A stretch of 64,000 nt of DNA from Limnomonas spitsbergensis. Taxonomy: Eukaryota; Chlorophyta; Chlorophyceae; Chlamydomonadales. Numbering within the stretch: position 1 is the stretch's first letter; every line of letters starts with the position of its first letter. The DNA is taken from the NCBI GenBank assembly GCA_037349105.1, contig JAYJMM010000034.1:3410001-3474000 (forward strand), written 5' to 3'. Under the pieces are notes generated by a model. The model ran no database searches, was not told the origin of the DNA, and saw only the letters and a list, made by a program, of their open reading frames with translations. A program made the translations under genes and the position numbers. This document shows positions 1-11,000 of the stretch, in pieces.

Positions 1-3000
1 ACCCAGCCCCCATCACCCAGCCCCCATCACCCAGCCCCCATCACCCAGCCCCCATCACCCAGCCGCCATCACCCAGCCCCCATCACCCAGCCCCCATCAC
101 CCAGCCCCCATCACCCAGCCCCCATCACCCAGCCCCCATCACCCAGCCCCCATCACCCAGCCCCCATCACCCAGCCCCCATCACCCAGCCCCCATCATTC
201 AGCCCCCGTCACCCAGCCCCCGTCACCCAGCCCCCGTCACCCAGCCCCCATCACCCAGCCCCCATCACCCAGCCCCCATCACCCAGCCCCCATCACCCAG
301 CCCCCGTGACCCAGCCCCTGTGACCCAGCCCCCGTCACCCAGCCCCATCACCCAGCCCCCGTGACCCAGCCCCCATCACCCAGCCCCCATCACCCAGCCC
401 CCATCACCCAGCCCCCATCACCCAGCCCCCATCACCCAGCCCCCATCACCCAGCCCCCATCACCCAGCCCCCATCACCCAGCCCCCATCACCCAGCCCCC
501 ATCACCCAGCCCCCATCACCCAGCCCCCATCACCCAGCCCCCATCACTCAGCCCCCATCACCCAGCCCCCATCACCCAGCCCCCATCACCCAGCCCCCAT
601 CACCCAGCCCCCATCACCCAGCCTCCATCACCCAGCCCCCATCACCCAGCCCCCATCACCCAGCCCCCATCACCCAGCCCCCATCACCCAGCCCCCATAA
701 CCCAGCCCCCATCACCCAGCCCCCATCACCCAGCCCCCATCACCCAGCCCCCATCACCCAGCCCCCATCACCCAGCCCCCATCACCCAGCCCCCATCACC
801 CAGCCCCCATCACCCAGCCCCTATCACCCAGCCCCCATCACCCAGCCCCCATCACCCAGCCCCCATCACCCAGCCCCCATCACCCAGCCCCCATCACCCA
901 GCCCCCATCACCCAGCCGCCATCACCCAGCCCCCATCACCCAGCCCCCATCACCCAGCCCCCATCACCCAGCCCCCGTCACCCAGCCCCCATCACCCAGC
1001 CCCCATCACCCAGCCCCCATCACCCAGCCCCCATCACCCAGCCCCCATCACCCAGCCCCCATCACCCAGCCCCCATCACCCAGCCCCCATCACCCAGCCC
1101 CATCACCCAGCCCCCATCACCCAGCCCCCATCACCCAGCCCCCATCACCCAGCCCCCATCACCCAGCCCCCATCACCCAGCCCCCATCACCCAGCCGCCA
1201 TCACCCAGCCCCCATCACCCAGCCCCCATCACCCAGCCCCCATCACCCAGCCCCCATCACCCAGCCCCCATCACCCAGCCCCCATCACCCAGCCCCCATC
1301 ACCCAGCCCCCATCACCCAGCCCCCATCACCCAGCCCCCATCACTCAGCCCCCATCACCCAGCCCCCATCACTCAGCCCCCATCACCCAGCCCCCATCAC
1401 CCAGCCCCCATCACTCAGCCCCAATCACCCAGCCTCCATCACCCAGCCCCCATCACCCAGCCCCCATCACCCAGCCCCCATCACCCAGCCCCCATCACCC
1501 AGCCCCCATCACCCAGCCCCCATCACCCAGCCCCCATCACCCAGCCCCCATCACCCAGCCCCCATCACCCAGCCTCCATCACCCAGCCCCCATCACCCAG
1601 CCCCCATCACCCAGCCCCCATCACCCAGCCCCCATCACCCAGCCCCCATAACCCAGCCCCCATCACCCAGCCCCCATCACCCAGCCCCCATCACCCAGCC
1701 CCCATCACCCAGCCCCCATCACCCAGCCCCCATCACCCAGCCCCCATCACCCAGCCCCCATCACCCAGCCCCTATCACCCAGCCCCCATCACCCAGCCCC
1801 CATCACCCAGCCCCCATCACCCAGCCCCCATCACCCAGCCCCCATCACCCAGCCCCCATCACCCAGCCGCCATCACCCAGCCCCCATCACCCAGCCCCCA
1901 TCACCCAGCCCCCATCACCCAGCCCCCATCACCCAGCCCCCATCACCCAGCCCCCATCACCCAGCCCCCATCACCCAGCCCCAATCACCCAGCCCCCATC
2001 ACCCAGCCCCCATCACCCAGCCCCCATCAACCAGCCCCCATCACCCAGCCCCCATCACCCAGCCCCCATCACCCAGCCCCCATCACCCAGCCCCCATCAC
2101 CCAGCCCCCATCACCCAGCCCCCATCACCCAGCCCCCATCACCCAGCCGCCATCACCCAGCCCCCATCACCCAGCCCCCATCACCCAGCCCCCATCACCC
2201 AGCCCCCATCACCCAGCCCCCATCACCCAGCCCCCATCACCCAGCCCCCATCACCCAGCCCCCATCACCCAGCCCCCATCACCCAGCCCCCATCACTCAG
2301 CCCCCATCACCCAGCCCCCATCACTCAGCCCCCATCACCCAGCCCCCATCACCCAGCCCCCATCACTCAGCCCCAATCACCCAGCCTCCATCACCCAGCC
2401 CCCATCACCCAGCCCCCATCACCCAGCCCCCATCACCCAGCCCCCATCACCCAGCCCCCATCACCCAGCCCCCATCACCCAGCCCCCATCACCCAGCCCC
2501 CATCACTCAGCCCCCATCACCCAGCCCCCATCACCCAGCCCCCATCACCCAGCCCCCATCACTCAGCCCCCATCACTCAGCCCCCATCACCCAGCCCCCA
2601 TCACTCAGCCCCCATCACCCAGCCCCCATCACCCAGCCCCCATCACCCAGCCCCCATCACTCAGCCCCCATCACCCAGCCCCCATCACCCAGCCCCCATC
2701 ACCCAGCCCCCATCAACCAGCCCCCATCACCCAGCCCCCATCACTCAGCCCCCATCACTCAGCCCCCGTCACCCAGCCCCCATCACCCAGCCCCCATCAC
2801 CCAGCCCCCATCACTCAGCCCCCATCACCCAGCCCCCATCACCCAGCCCCCATCACTAAGCCCCCATCACTCAGCCCCCATCACCCAGCCCCCATCACCC
2901 AGCCCCCATCACCCAGCCCCCATCACCCAGCCCCCATCACCCAGCCCCCATCACCCAGCCCCAATCACCCAGCCCCCATCACCCAGCCCCCATCACCCAG

Positions 3001-4287
3001 CCCCCATCAACCAGCCCCCATCACCCAGCCCCCATCACTCAGCCCCCATCACTCAGCCCCCGTCACCCAGCCCCCATCACCCAGCCCCCATCACCCAGCC
3101 CCCATCACTCAGCCCCCATCACCCAGCCCCCATCACCCAGCCCCCATCACTAAGCCCCCATCACTCAGCCCCCATCACCCAGCCCCCATCACCCAGCCCC
3201 CATCACCCAGCCCCCATCACTCAGCCCCCATCACTCAGCCCCCATCACCCAGCCTCCATCACCCAGCCCCCATCACCCAGTCCCCATCACCCAGCCCCCA
3301 TCACCCAGCCCCCATCACCCAGCCCCCATCACCCAGCCCCCATCACCCAGCCCCCATCACCCAGCCCCCATCACCCAGCCCCCATCACCCAGCCCCCATC
3401 ACCCAGCCCCCATCACCCAGCCCCCACCACCCAGCCCCCATCACCCAGCCCCCATCACCCAGCCGCCATCACCCAGACCCCATCACCCAGACCCTATCAC
3501 CCAGACCCCATCACCCAGCCCCCATCACCCAGCCCCCATCACCCAGCCCCCGTGACCCAGCCCCTGTGACCCAGCCCCCATCACCCAGCCCCAGTGACCC
3601 AGCCCCCGTGACCCAGCCCCCATCACCCAGCCCCCATCACCCAGCCCCCATCACTCAGCCCCCATCACCCAGCCCCCATCACCCAGCCCCCATCACCCAG
3701 CCCCCATCACCCAGCCCCCATCACCCAGCCCCCATCACCCAGCCCCCATCACCCAGCCCCCATCACCCAGCCCCCATCACCCAGCCCCCATCACTCAGCC
3801 CCCATCACCCAGCCCCCATCACCCAGCCCCCATCACCCAGCCCCCATCACTCAGCCACTATTACCCAGCCCCCATCACCCAGCCCCCATCACTCAGCCAC
3901 CATCACCCAGCCCCCATCACCCAGCCCCCATCACCCAGCCCCCATCACTCAGCCCCCATCACTCAGCCCCCATCACCCAGCCCCCATCACTCAGCCCCCA
4001 TCACCCAGCCCCCATCACCCAGCCCCCATCACCCAGCCCCCATCACTCAGCCCCCATCACCCAGCCCCCATCACCCAGCCCCCATCACCCAGCCCCCATC
4101 ACCCAGCCCCCATCACCCAGCCCCCATCACTCAGCCCCCATCACTCAGCCCCCATCACCCAGCCCCCGTCACCCAGCCCCCATCACCCAGCCCCCATCAC
4201 TCAGCCCCCATCACCCAGCCCCCATCACCCAGCCCCCATCACTCAGCCCCCATCACTCAGCCCCCATCACCCAGCCCCCATCACCCA
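1..4287. repeat. 14-bp minisatellite, about 306 copies
   Basis: Near-perfect tandem repeat of a 14-bp unit (ATCACCCAGCCCCC) from the first base to about 4287, with scattered variants (GTGACC, CACTCAG, CCGCC, CAACCAG) and one 13-bp unit near 1091. Because 14 x 3 = 42, all frames stay open over long stretches and give Pro/Ser/His-rich open frames at 361-2859 and 3566-4351; I regard these as artefacts. Variant spacing shows larger duplications inside the array: marks at 696, 821 and 918 recur 951 bp later and marks at 1341 and 1421 recur 952 bp later, while marks at 2711 and 2851 recur exactly 294 bp later. It probably lies in an intron of, or downstream of, the PAN-domain gene to its right. Confidence 0.97.
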
Positions 4288-4384
4288 GGCGACCAACAGG
4301 ATCACCCGGTACGAAAATACGGGATTTGGGCCAAACCGGCTGACTAGGTAACCCTGGCTTCAATTGCCTGTAGGTTGAGCATCA

Positions 4385-4752
4385 TGCAATGCACACGTCC
4401 ACGTTGCCAGGCATGACCTCGAGTTCAGGTGTCAGGGTTGAGGGTAGAGGGTTAATGGATGCACTACCCACGTTTCCAGACAGGTCAGCAGCTTCAGGTT
4501 TTTAGTGTGAAGAGTTTCAGGATTCCGTGGTGCGCACCTCCACGTTACCCGGCAGGTCATCGGGTTCAGATTTCAGGGTTTCAGGTTCCTGGGTGCACAC
4601 CTCAACGTTTCCAGGCGTGATGGCCAGGTAGGTCATCGGCGTCAGGTTTCAAGGTTTCAGGTTCCTGGGTGCACACTTCAACGTTTCCAGGCGTGATGGC
4701 CAGGTAGGTCATTGGCGTCAGGTTTCAAGGTTTCAGGTTCCTGGGTGCACAC
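4385..4752 (-). repeat. Degenerate copies of an exon end plus its 5' splice site
   Basis: On the minus strand a unit of about 75-80 bp recurs. It resembles the end of the exon at 4838-4753 (coding ITPGNVE) followed by the donor GTGTGCACC. Two close copies lie at about 4590-4670 and 4668-4752, with more decayed ones near 4390, 4460 and 4540. The plus strand shows it as repeats of a block containing CACCTCAACGTTTCCAGGCG. The decay gradient runs away from the exon. Confidence 0.7.
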
Positions 4753-5049
4753 CTCAACGTTTCCAGGCGTGATGGTCAGGATGTACATTTTTCCAACGCC
4801 CTCCACGTTGATTGATCCCGCGATACCTTTGCCGCTTCCTGAGGAAAGAGGGCAGGGCTCGGGGTTGGACCTGGATTTAGGACATCAGTTTGAATTTGGG
4901 TTTTGGCGAGTTTGAATCCATACATGATTGGTGCCCCGCGGAGGGACTTGACAAACATTCAAGTCATAATAACATCTGTGCAAACACGCATTTGTATGGA
5001 ATCAGGGCCACCATCTAATCATTGTGGATACTTTTGCCACAATTCACCT

Positions 5050-5205
5050 ACTACAATTCAGCTACAATGTAGGTGTATCATGGCCTCCGTCTAAAGGGGC
5101 CCGCTGGTGCAGCAAGCCTCGCTGCTTGGGCCACAGGTAGCAGGCTGGTCAAAGTTTGGTCCCCATCGCCCCAGGGGTGGCCACACGACGACCACCCAAA
5201 GCTCA
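5050..5205. repeat. Copy of dispersed TTCAGCTACA repeat
   Basis: Contains CAATTCAGCTACA, then GGTGCAGCAAGCC, CTTGGGCCACAGG, GGCTGGTCAAAGTTTGGTCCCCAT and a GGTGGCCAC block. The same order occurs at 11.3, 14.5, 21.2, 36.8, 38.6, 39.2, 39.5, 40.4 and 46.5 kb. The family is about 130-150 bp, non-coding, with no clear terminal inverted repeat. Confidence 0.6.
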
Positions 5206-5496
5206 TGGTCTGGCTTGCACGACAACAAATACCAATACACGCCTGTGCTCAGGTACCCAGCTCTTGCAGTCTGCACTGTTGCCGTGATGACTGCTTTCTG
5301 GCTAAGCGATACCCACACGCATATCAAAGCTCAGTCAGCATTGTTCACACTCAAACCTCAGTCACCCACACACAGGCAACCACAGTCAGCATTGTTCACA
5401 CATATCCTCATCAGTCACCAACACACAACCTCAGTCACCAATGTCCACACATCCTCAGTCACCCTTACACAGGCAAGTTCAGTTTGTAATTCTTAC

Positions 5497-5748
5497 CTGT
5501 GGGTTGCGTCATTACACCGCAGACAGCGGAGGCTGACTTTCCATTGACTGCTTGGTTGACGGTGATACTGACAAGGCTCTTCAGGTAACAAGTGCCATCA
5601 GACCAGGAGAAATGAGTGCAAGCTGTCCCAGCGGCGGCACAGGTGTTTGCACACTGCTCTCCTGCTACTTTCACAGCCTTCAGATCATAGCCACTGAAAT
5701 CGCAGCCCATAGCCCTGCGACAATTGCTCTCCTGATTCCAGGCATATC
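5497..5748 (-). CDS. PAN/Apple-like module exon
   Basis: Single exon bounded by TTTCACAG on its 5' side and GTAAGA on its 3' side, phase 1 at both ends, 252 bp. It encodes a cysteine-rich module with MGCDFSGYDLKAVKV and a CTHFSWSDGTCY core, matching the module at 25990-25733 almost residue for residue. One visible change is NCRRAMG here against NCRWAMG there. PAN/Apple modules mediate protein or carbohydrate binding in secreted proteins; a symmetric phase-1 exon is suited to shuffling, which fits its presence twice in the 24-26 kb gene and once here. Confidence 0.75.
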
Positions 5749-5987
5749 CTGTGAAACGTGCATCGGACAGGTTAATGCGAGGGATGAACTTAAAAGGGTT
5801 AAGGGATTATAGTTGAGGGTTCAGGCTGACAGGAGAAAGGGGGGTAGGGTATTGGGGATTTAGGGCATGCCCCGTACAGCGTGATTGGAAGTGATCAGTG
5901 GGAATGAAACTCGTGAATGGGTATCTCATTGTTGGATTCAGGTTATCAGGCTGTCTTCTTCAGCCTGTCGTTCATTTGGTGTTTAAG

Positions 5988-6100
5988 CACCCCAAGCACC
6001 CCAAGCACCCCAAGCACCCCAAGCACCCCAAGCATGCAGGGGCAAGGCTTTCAAGATTTTGCATGGTCTTTTTTGCTTGGGGTGCTTGGGGTGCCCCCGA
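5988..6100. repeat. 10-bp tandem repeat with inverted partner (hairpin)
   Basis: Five copies of CACCCCAAGC at about 5988-6033 are followed 40 bases later by the reverse complement (GCTTGGGGTGCTTGGGGTG) at about 6076-6096. The two arms can form a stem of about 19 bp. It lies between the leader and PAN exons of the partial PAN-domain gene. Confidence 0.75.
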
Positions 6101-7069
6101 TACAGCTGGCAATCTGCTGGCTGTCTAGCAGATAGCTGATATACAGCTGGCACCAGGCTGTCTGGCATATGGAACATGTACACCTGGCAAAATGGAAGGT
6201 GTACGTACAGCTGGCTGACAGCCTGGCAGGTGCAGCCCCGAATCATGTGTGTACATGGGCACTTATCAACCGCATTCCGGATCACCCGCAAATGCCTTGG
6301 AAATGCTCTCCTCTCAAGCATGAGAGGTCTGTTAATTGTTGACAGGCTTATCGTGGGAAGTTGTCGTCAGGGTCGTCAGCAGAATAGCTCCCAAGACCAG
6401 CAACAACGGTGTCAAGGTGTCGAAACGCATCGATCTTGCTTCGATTCCTCAAATCAGCGTGATCCGCTTCTTGCTTGTTTGCGTGTTTTTGGCCTGTGGC
6501 AGGGTCTGCAAGCTGATAAGTGATGTAGAAATCACTGTTTCACGTTGGTTTATTTATAGTATGTCCAAGAAGCTAAATCCCTTCAATAGTGCGGGTTGAA
6601 ACCTCGATCTGCTTCTGTGCGGGTATCGCGTGCAATTCCCGCTGCAAAACGCGCGATGGCCGCTGTGCCGCCTTTGCGGACAGGCAGGCCCTACCGTAAC
6701 GCTGACGTGTCAATCACAATGTCCCAGCTGTCCAAGGGTGTTGCTACGAAAATTATGTACAAATCATAACTTCTATTCAAGGAGATTGAATCAGCGGAAT
6801 GCCATGGCCATTATTTATGCTACGAAAATGCTCGAAATGTTACTGATTCAGTACTACTAGCGTCTGCTCCACCCCTTTGTCAAATGAAACTGCAGGGACA
6901 TCTTGTATAAGGCAAGGACAGCGAGGAAGGGCCACATGACAACACCCGAATTAGCTGTGTGATAACGTAGCTGTGTCCTGCAAACTTATGTCCAATCCCT
7001 TATAAATTGGTGCTGTCACCTAATCATCATGGTAAACATTGTTGAGGCGTAGATGTTCTCAGAGGCTGG

Positions 7070-7195
7070 AGGAACTTCTCTTGTCTTTCTTTTCCAGCCT
7101 TTTGTCTGTCCTTTCTCTTTATTTCCTGCCCCTATTAGTTAGGCGCCCTCACGGCCAAGTCTTTTCGAGCAGGGCCCAGAGGTGTCGCGTCATTG
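7070..7195 (+). mobile_element. 3' end of a truncated non-LTR retrotransposon copy
   Basis: Pyrimidine-rich stretch, then TAGTTAGGCGCCC, a GGCCAAG block, CAGGGCCCAGAGGTGT and GTCATTGAC. The same ordered blocks follow the LINE coding remnant at 28.2 kb and recur at 8.5, 35.1, 35.35, 49.3 and 50.1 kb. I read them as 5'-truncated copies sharing one 3' terminus. Confidence 0.6.
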
Positions 7196-8022
7196 ACTGG
7201 AGGCTAATTCGTCACCCCTCTGAAGGTGTGCTACAGCAAACGCAGATGACCTGCATACATCTGGAAGACCGGGTTCCTTCCAGGTCACAGTTGCCGCAAG
7301 CCTAACTCTAACTTGCCATTCACGAAGCTCCCTAAACCAGCTCAAACCATTTCACGCGGGCACTTGTCTGCCTACAAACAACCCAACAAACAACTCTCAG
7401 TCAGCCCCCTCGTAAAAACCAGCCCTCTCGTAACAGTCAGGCCCCTCGTAACATCCAGCCCTCAGAATCCCATTAAATTCTTCAAAAACAAGTCAGCTGC
7501 GAGGGGCAGTGGTGGCAGCTAGTATACTACAGCCACGGCCACTCAGCCACAGCCACTCTCTAGGGGCAACAGCCCGCTGAGCCCTGCTCACAAAAGGCTG
7601 GAGTGCGCCGGCGCCCAGCCTCAAGGTTTATATATTGTGCTTATGGGAAGCGGCATGGATGTGGCCTCGGCTCCAATCAGTGCAACTCCCTCAACCGGTC
7701 AACCATCACACCCCAAGGACTCTGGCTGTGGGTGGTAGCAGCTGGAATCGGCTTTACTCCCTCAACTCAGAGCTCACCCCCATGCCTGCACCTTGGATCA
7801 GCTTGCTGGGTTTGATGATCATGTCCCCTCACACAGGAGGGGGGCACTGTTCTAAACGCGAAGGGGCGCACGGCCCTGTCTGTGCATGGTAGATAGAATT
7901 GAGCTAGCTCATCCCCTACCAGCCCCACGCGGCCGAGCGTCATGCAGGGCCCAGCTGGTACGCGCCGTCCTCAACTCTCACTCCCAAAGCGCAACCGAAC
8001 ACGGTTCCTCATTCCTCTCTTT

Positions 8023-11000
8023 CTAAAAGTTCGACTTGCTGGCGTTGGCCTTGACCAGCCGCGACAGCAGCTCGCCCTTAGGCATTGCGCCCAGCTCCTG
8101 CCCGCCGAACAGCCGCACCGACAGCGTCTGCGCCTCCACCTCCTGCAGCCCCACCACGCAGGTGATGGGCGTCTTGGCCTTCTGCGAGTTGCGCATGAGC
8201 TTGGGGATCGAGGCGCCGCCTTGGACCTCGACTCGGACGCCGCTGCGCCGCATCTCCGCCGCAACCTCGTTGGCGTACGGCAACACGTCGTCGTTCACGA
8301 TCAGCAGGCGCACCTGTGACGAGGGGCACCAGCAAGGGTTTACAGTTTAGGGTTTGGGGTTAAGGGTTTGGGGTTAAGGGCTTAGGCCTCAGGCTTGAGG
8401 CTCAAGGTTGGTTGTTTACGATCCGCAGGTTCACGGTCTTTCAAGGAACTTTTTATGCTTTATTTCTCCGTCCAGGGAGGAGCACAATAGCCCAGGCCCC
8501 CCCCCCATCTTGCCAGTAGTGCAGGTCAATGAAGTCACACCTCTGGGCCCTGCTCAAAAAAGCTCGGCCGCGTGGGCGCCTAACTAATAGGGGCAGAAAA
8601 AAGAATAGGAAAAGGTAGGGAGTGCAGGTGGTGCACTGAGTGGCACTGGGCGTCTTGAGCCTAGACCTGTGTCAGCATGCCAGGGTCTAATTGATGATCC
8701 CATGGATCTAGTTGATGATCCCATGGATCCAGTTGATGATCCCATGGATCTAATTGATGATCCCATGAATCTTATTGACGACCCTCAATGGAAATAACCC
8801 AGTTGAGGATTGAATTGATCCTCAATGTAGATAACTTGAATCAGTATTGAATTGATCCTCAATCAAAGTAACCTAGATCCGGATCTCATTGATCGTCAAT
8901 GAAGATCAGGATTGAATTGATATTCAATGAAACTAACCCAGACAAGGATCCAATTCATCCTCAATGTAAAACTACCCAGATCAGGATTTACACAAGCCCC
9001 AGTGGTCCCTGGCGCACCCATATAAGCAGTGCCATGGCCTCCCCGACACCCACCTGCGCCGGAGCCAGCCACAGCAGCCACACCCTTCAAAAAACCCACT
9101 TGCAACATTGCAAGCCACAAGGGTGTCCCCCGTCCCCAAAACCCACCTGCACCGGAGCCAGCCACAGCGGGAACGCTCCGGCGTAGTTCTCAATCAGGAT
9201 GCCAAAGAAGCGCTCCAACGAGCCGAAAATGGCGCGATGGATCATGATCGGCCGCTGTTTGGTGTTCTGGGCGTCGATGTACTCCATGTCGAACCTGAGC
9301 CGGGTAGGGTTCACGGTTCCGGCGTGAGGGTTCAAGGTCAGCTAAGCGGGCCGAGGGGCCTGTTGCAACCCTTTGTCTGCTGCTCCAGCCACAGGCCATA
9401 TGCTGGTCAAGATTTATTTCATTCGGCTTGGGAGGCGGTAAAAAGCTGCACCATAGCTGGCATTGTAGCTTAACTGAAGCTGCACTACAGCTGCACTGTA
9501 GCTGGCATTGTAGCTGAACTGAAGCTGCACTACAGGTGCACTGTAGCTGGCATTGTAGCTGAACTGAAGCTGCACTACACCTGCACTGTAGCTGGCATTG
9601 TAGCTGAACTGAAGCTGCACTACAGCTGCACTGTAGCTGGCATTGTAGCTTAACTGAAGCTGCACTACAGCTGCACTGTAGCTGGCATTGTAGCTGAACT
9701 GAAGCTGCACTACACCTGCACTGTAGCTGGCATTGTAGCTGAACTGGAGCTGCACTACAGCTGCACTGTAGCTGGCATTGTAGCTGAACTGAAGCTGCAC
9801 TATATCTGCATTGTAGCTGGCATTGTAGCTGAACTGAAGCTGCACTACACCTGCACTGTAGCTGGCATTGTAGCTGAACTGAAGCTGCACTACACCTGCA
9901 CTGTAGCTGGCATTGTAGCTGAACTGGAGCTGCACTACAGCTGCACTGTAGCTGGCATTGTAGCTGAACTGAAGCTGCACTATATCTGCATTGTAGCTTA
10001 ACTGTAGCTGAACCGTCACCATGGCACATCAAAATAAGAAATGCCCCCCTGACCTCTCTGGGAGGTTGTAGTCCAGCTGAATGGTAGAGCACTGCCACTT
10101 GCGGCCAATGGCATCCTGGATCTTGATGTCGATCTTGGGGCCGTAAAAAGCGCCGCCGCCGGCATCCACGCCGTACTTCCAGCCCTTGCCTTCCAGCGCC
10201 TCCACTAGCGAGTCCTCGGCGACCTTCCAGAAGGCGTCGTCGCCTGAGGAGACAGCAACGAAAACTTTTGAATCCAAAGTAGGCGTATAGGGCGGTGAAA
10301 TGCTAAGCAAGACCGTTGGCACCAGGGAGGCCTCAACGACCTTTCATGAGAGGTCTATCAGTCTGATGAATAAGTAAAGGATACGCCCTGAGGCGTGGAT
10401 TGAGGAAGCCACCCGTTCGGCCGTAGCACTAGGTGAGCTACCATGCAGTCTATCAGTCTGACCTCAGTCTGACTTTGTACCAACAACCTCAGTCTGTCCA
10501 ACTTCATAGGCATCGTCGCCTGGGCGATGATTGCACACATGGTATATCGCGGTGACTTCACAGTGATGCCCTGGATACGCGTATTTCAGCCTGTAAAAAC
10601 ATTGCATATTCAGAAATGGGAGCGCCGTCTTGGTCTCCTGTGGCCCAGGGGTGGCTGCATGGAAATCCACAAAGGTGGCATTGCCTGCATTACAGATACT
10701 GGACACCGTTTTGTCACCTCCTCCCCCTCTCCAGCCCCCCACTCCCTTTCCCTCTCGCCTTTCCCAGCCAGCCAGCGACATGGTATCAAAAACCGGCTGA
10801 ACCTGTGCCGTATTGTACTTCTATGGTATCACAATCTGGATTGACCTGAGCCGTATATATTGAATCTCCTGATTGTACCATGCCGTATCCAGTGACTTTT
10901 TTAGTGATATCCGCAATTAATTGTTGGGTACTGAATTATTCAGATTGAGCGCCGCAGGCGCGAAAAATCTCGATTCTCGGCTGTTTTCGCTCGTATTCGG

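Larger units (their letters stand above)
4753..6430 (-). pseudogene. Partial PAN/Apple-domain secreted protein gene, paralog of the gene at 24.3-26.3 kb
   Basis: Three exon-like pieces lie in the order and phase of the intact paralog. (1) 6430-6352 encodes a 26-residue leader beginning MRF with a hydrophobic core (LLLVLGAILL), like the MRF-starting signal peptide at 26296. It ends in phase 1, but the two bases after it are AT where the paralog has GT. (2) 5748-5497 is a PAN/Apple-like module (start YAWNQESNC, Cys at GCDF, EQCANTC, TACTHF, GTCYL and AVCGV) with good AG and GT borders, nearly identical to the first PAN exon of the paralog. (3) 4838-4753 is an in-phase exon (SGKGIAG...ITPGNVE) of unknown family; a competing acceptor at 4871 would give a GPTPSPA linker in another frame. 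The second PAN module and the expansin-like domain are not visible here; the rest may lie left of the window. The altered donor makes function doubtful. Confidence 0.5.

Noticed and set aside
361..2859. 832-codon Pro/Ser/His repeat open frame
   Set aside because: It is a pure 14-bp minisatellite read in a 42-bp cycle; all other frames are similarly open for long stretches and no gene context exists.
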